Below are positions 14,229 to 14,457 of a DNA stretch of 14,457 nucleotides, piece by piece. This stretch comes from an archaeon (GTDB taxonomy: Archaea; Asgardarchaeota; Hermodarchaeia; Hermodarchaeales; Hermodarchaeaceae). The notes below the pieces were generated by a model. That model had not been told where the DNA came from. It was given only the letters and a program-made list of their open reading frames with translations, and did no database searches. Position 1 is the stretch's first letter. Each line of letters opens with the position of its first letter. The stretch is taken from NCBI GenBank assembly GCA_016550405.1, contig JABXGX010000254.1, forward strand, positions 1-14,457, in the 5' to 3' direction. A program made the translations under genes and the position numbers.

Positions 14229-14457
14229 ATGAATTCCGAATTGACAAATTTTAAAAAAATCTCTTTAGTGACTGCTATTGCACTAGTGGGCCTCTTCCTA
14301 TCTCTTGCGTACCTTACTCCACAGAGTGCTTCTGTTAGCGCTTCGTGGACATATCCAAGTGGATACGATCCTCACGGTGGTTACGTTGATCGAATTACCT
14401 TCGTCGTGTATCCATCTGAGGATATAGCTCAAGCACTGCTTGCTCTTCAGGCTGGTA
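14229..14457 (+). CDS. dppA: Peptide ABC transporter substrate-binding protein (N-terminal part)
   Basis: The first 76 residues of a secreted, probably membrane-anchored, solute-binding protein; the rest lies beyond the window. A basic N-terminus and hydrophobic core (KKISLVTAIALVGLFLSLAYL) form a signal sequence, with a likely cleavage region around SASVSA-SW (residues 34-40). The mature start has YVDRITFVVYPSEDIAQALLALQAG, typical of archaeal family 5 extracellular solute-binding proteins of peptide transporters. A purine-rich GGAAGGA precedes the ATG directly, which is close spacing; a TTG four codons later is a weaker alternative. Its place after dppB fits the binding-protein role. Confidence 0.82.
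   Translation, partial: MNSELTNFKKISLVTAIALVGLFLSLAYLTPQSASVSASWTYPSGYDPHGGYVDRITFVVYPSEDIAQALLALQAG

Overview
The window looks archaeal, and most likely comes from an Asgard archaeon (inference, roughly 70% sure). TATA-like boxes lie about 25-30 bases ahead of plausible transcript starts. Many genes have GGTGA/GAGG-type ribosome binding sites, and GTG and TTG starts occur. The tryptophan synthase beta chain is of the TrpB2 type common in archaea. A Ras/Rab-like small GTPase sits beside a protein with a predicted longin-like N-terminus and zinc knuckles, a pairing more typical of Asgard genomes than of other prokaryotes. Genes are tightly packed and no gap exceeds 300 bases. I saw no tRNA, rRNA, CRISPR array, insertion sequence or obvious pseudogene.

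Left part (1-2600): the first codons of a minus-strand membrane or secreted protein run off the left edge, behind a good promoter. Next is a minus-strand operon of fixC (flavoprotein dehydrogenase), fixX (ferredoxin-like partner) and a winged-helix regulator. The regulator's cysteine-rich C-terminus resembles SufR-type iron-sulfur sensors. FixCX would pass electrons from an electron-transfer flavoprotein, not encoded here, to membrane quinone, and the regulator may sense redox or Fe-S status.

Middle (2700-8030): a two-helix membrane protein; an alkaline-phosphatase-superfamily phosphodiesterase (minus, TTG start); and, divergently from it, the longin-like/zinc-knuckle protein. The small GTPase converges on that protein with only 14 bases between them. 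A stand-alone trpB2 follows, then a helical protein of unknown function on the minus strand.

Right part (8060-14457): a di/oligopeptide ABC importer locus split over two strands. The minus strand carries dppC, dppD, dppF and, 34 bases further, the helical protein. The plus strand carries dppB, two small membrane proteins and the start of the substrate-binding protein, cut by the window edge. A third small membrane protein lies in the divergent interval. The DppC permease carries an unusual extracytoplasmic insertion of about 190 residues that looks like a jelly-roll lectin-type domain, with four N-glycosylation sequons.

The strongest candidates for something new are the GTPase with its convergent longin-like neighbour, the DppC fused to a surface domain inside a transporter locus with extra small membrane proteins, and the FixCX operon with its own cysteine-rich regulator.
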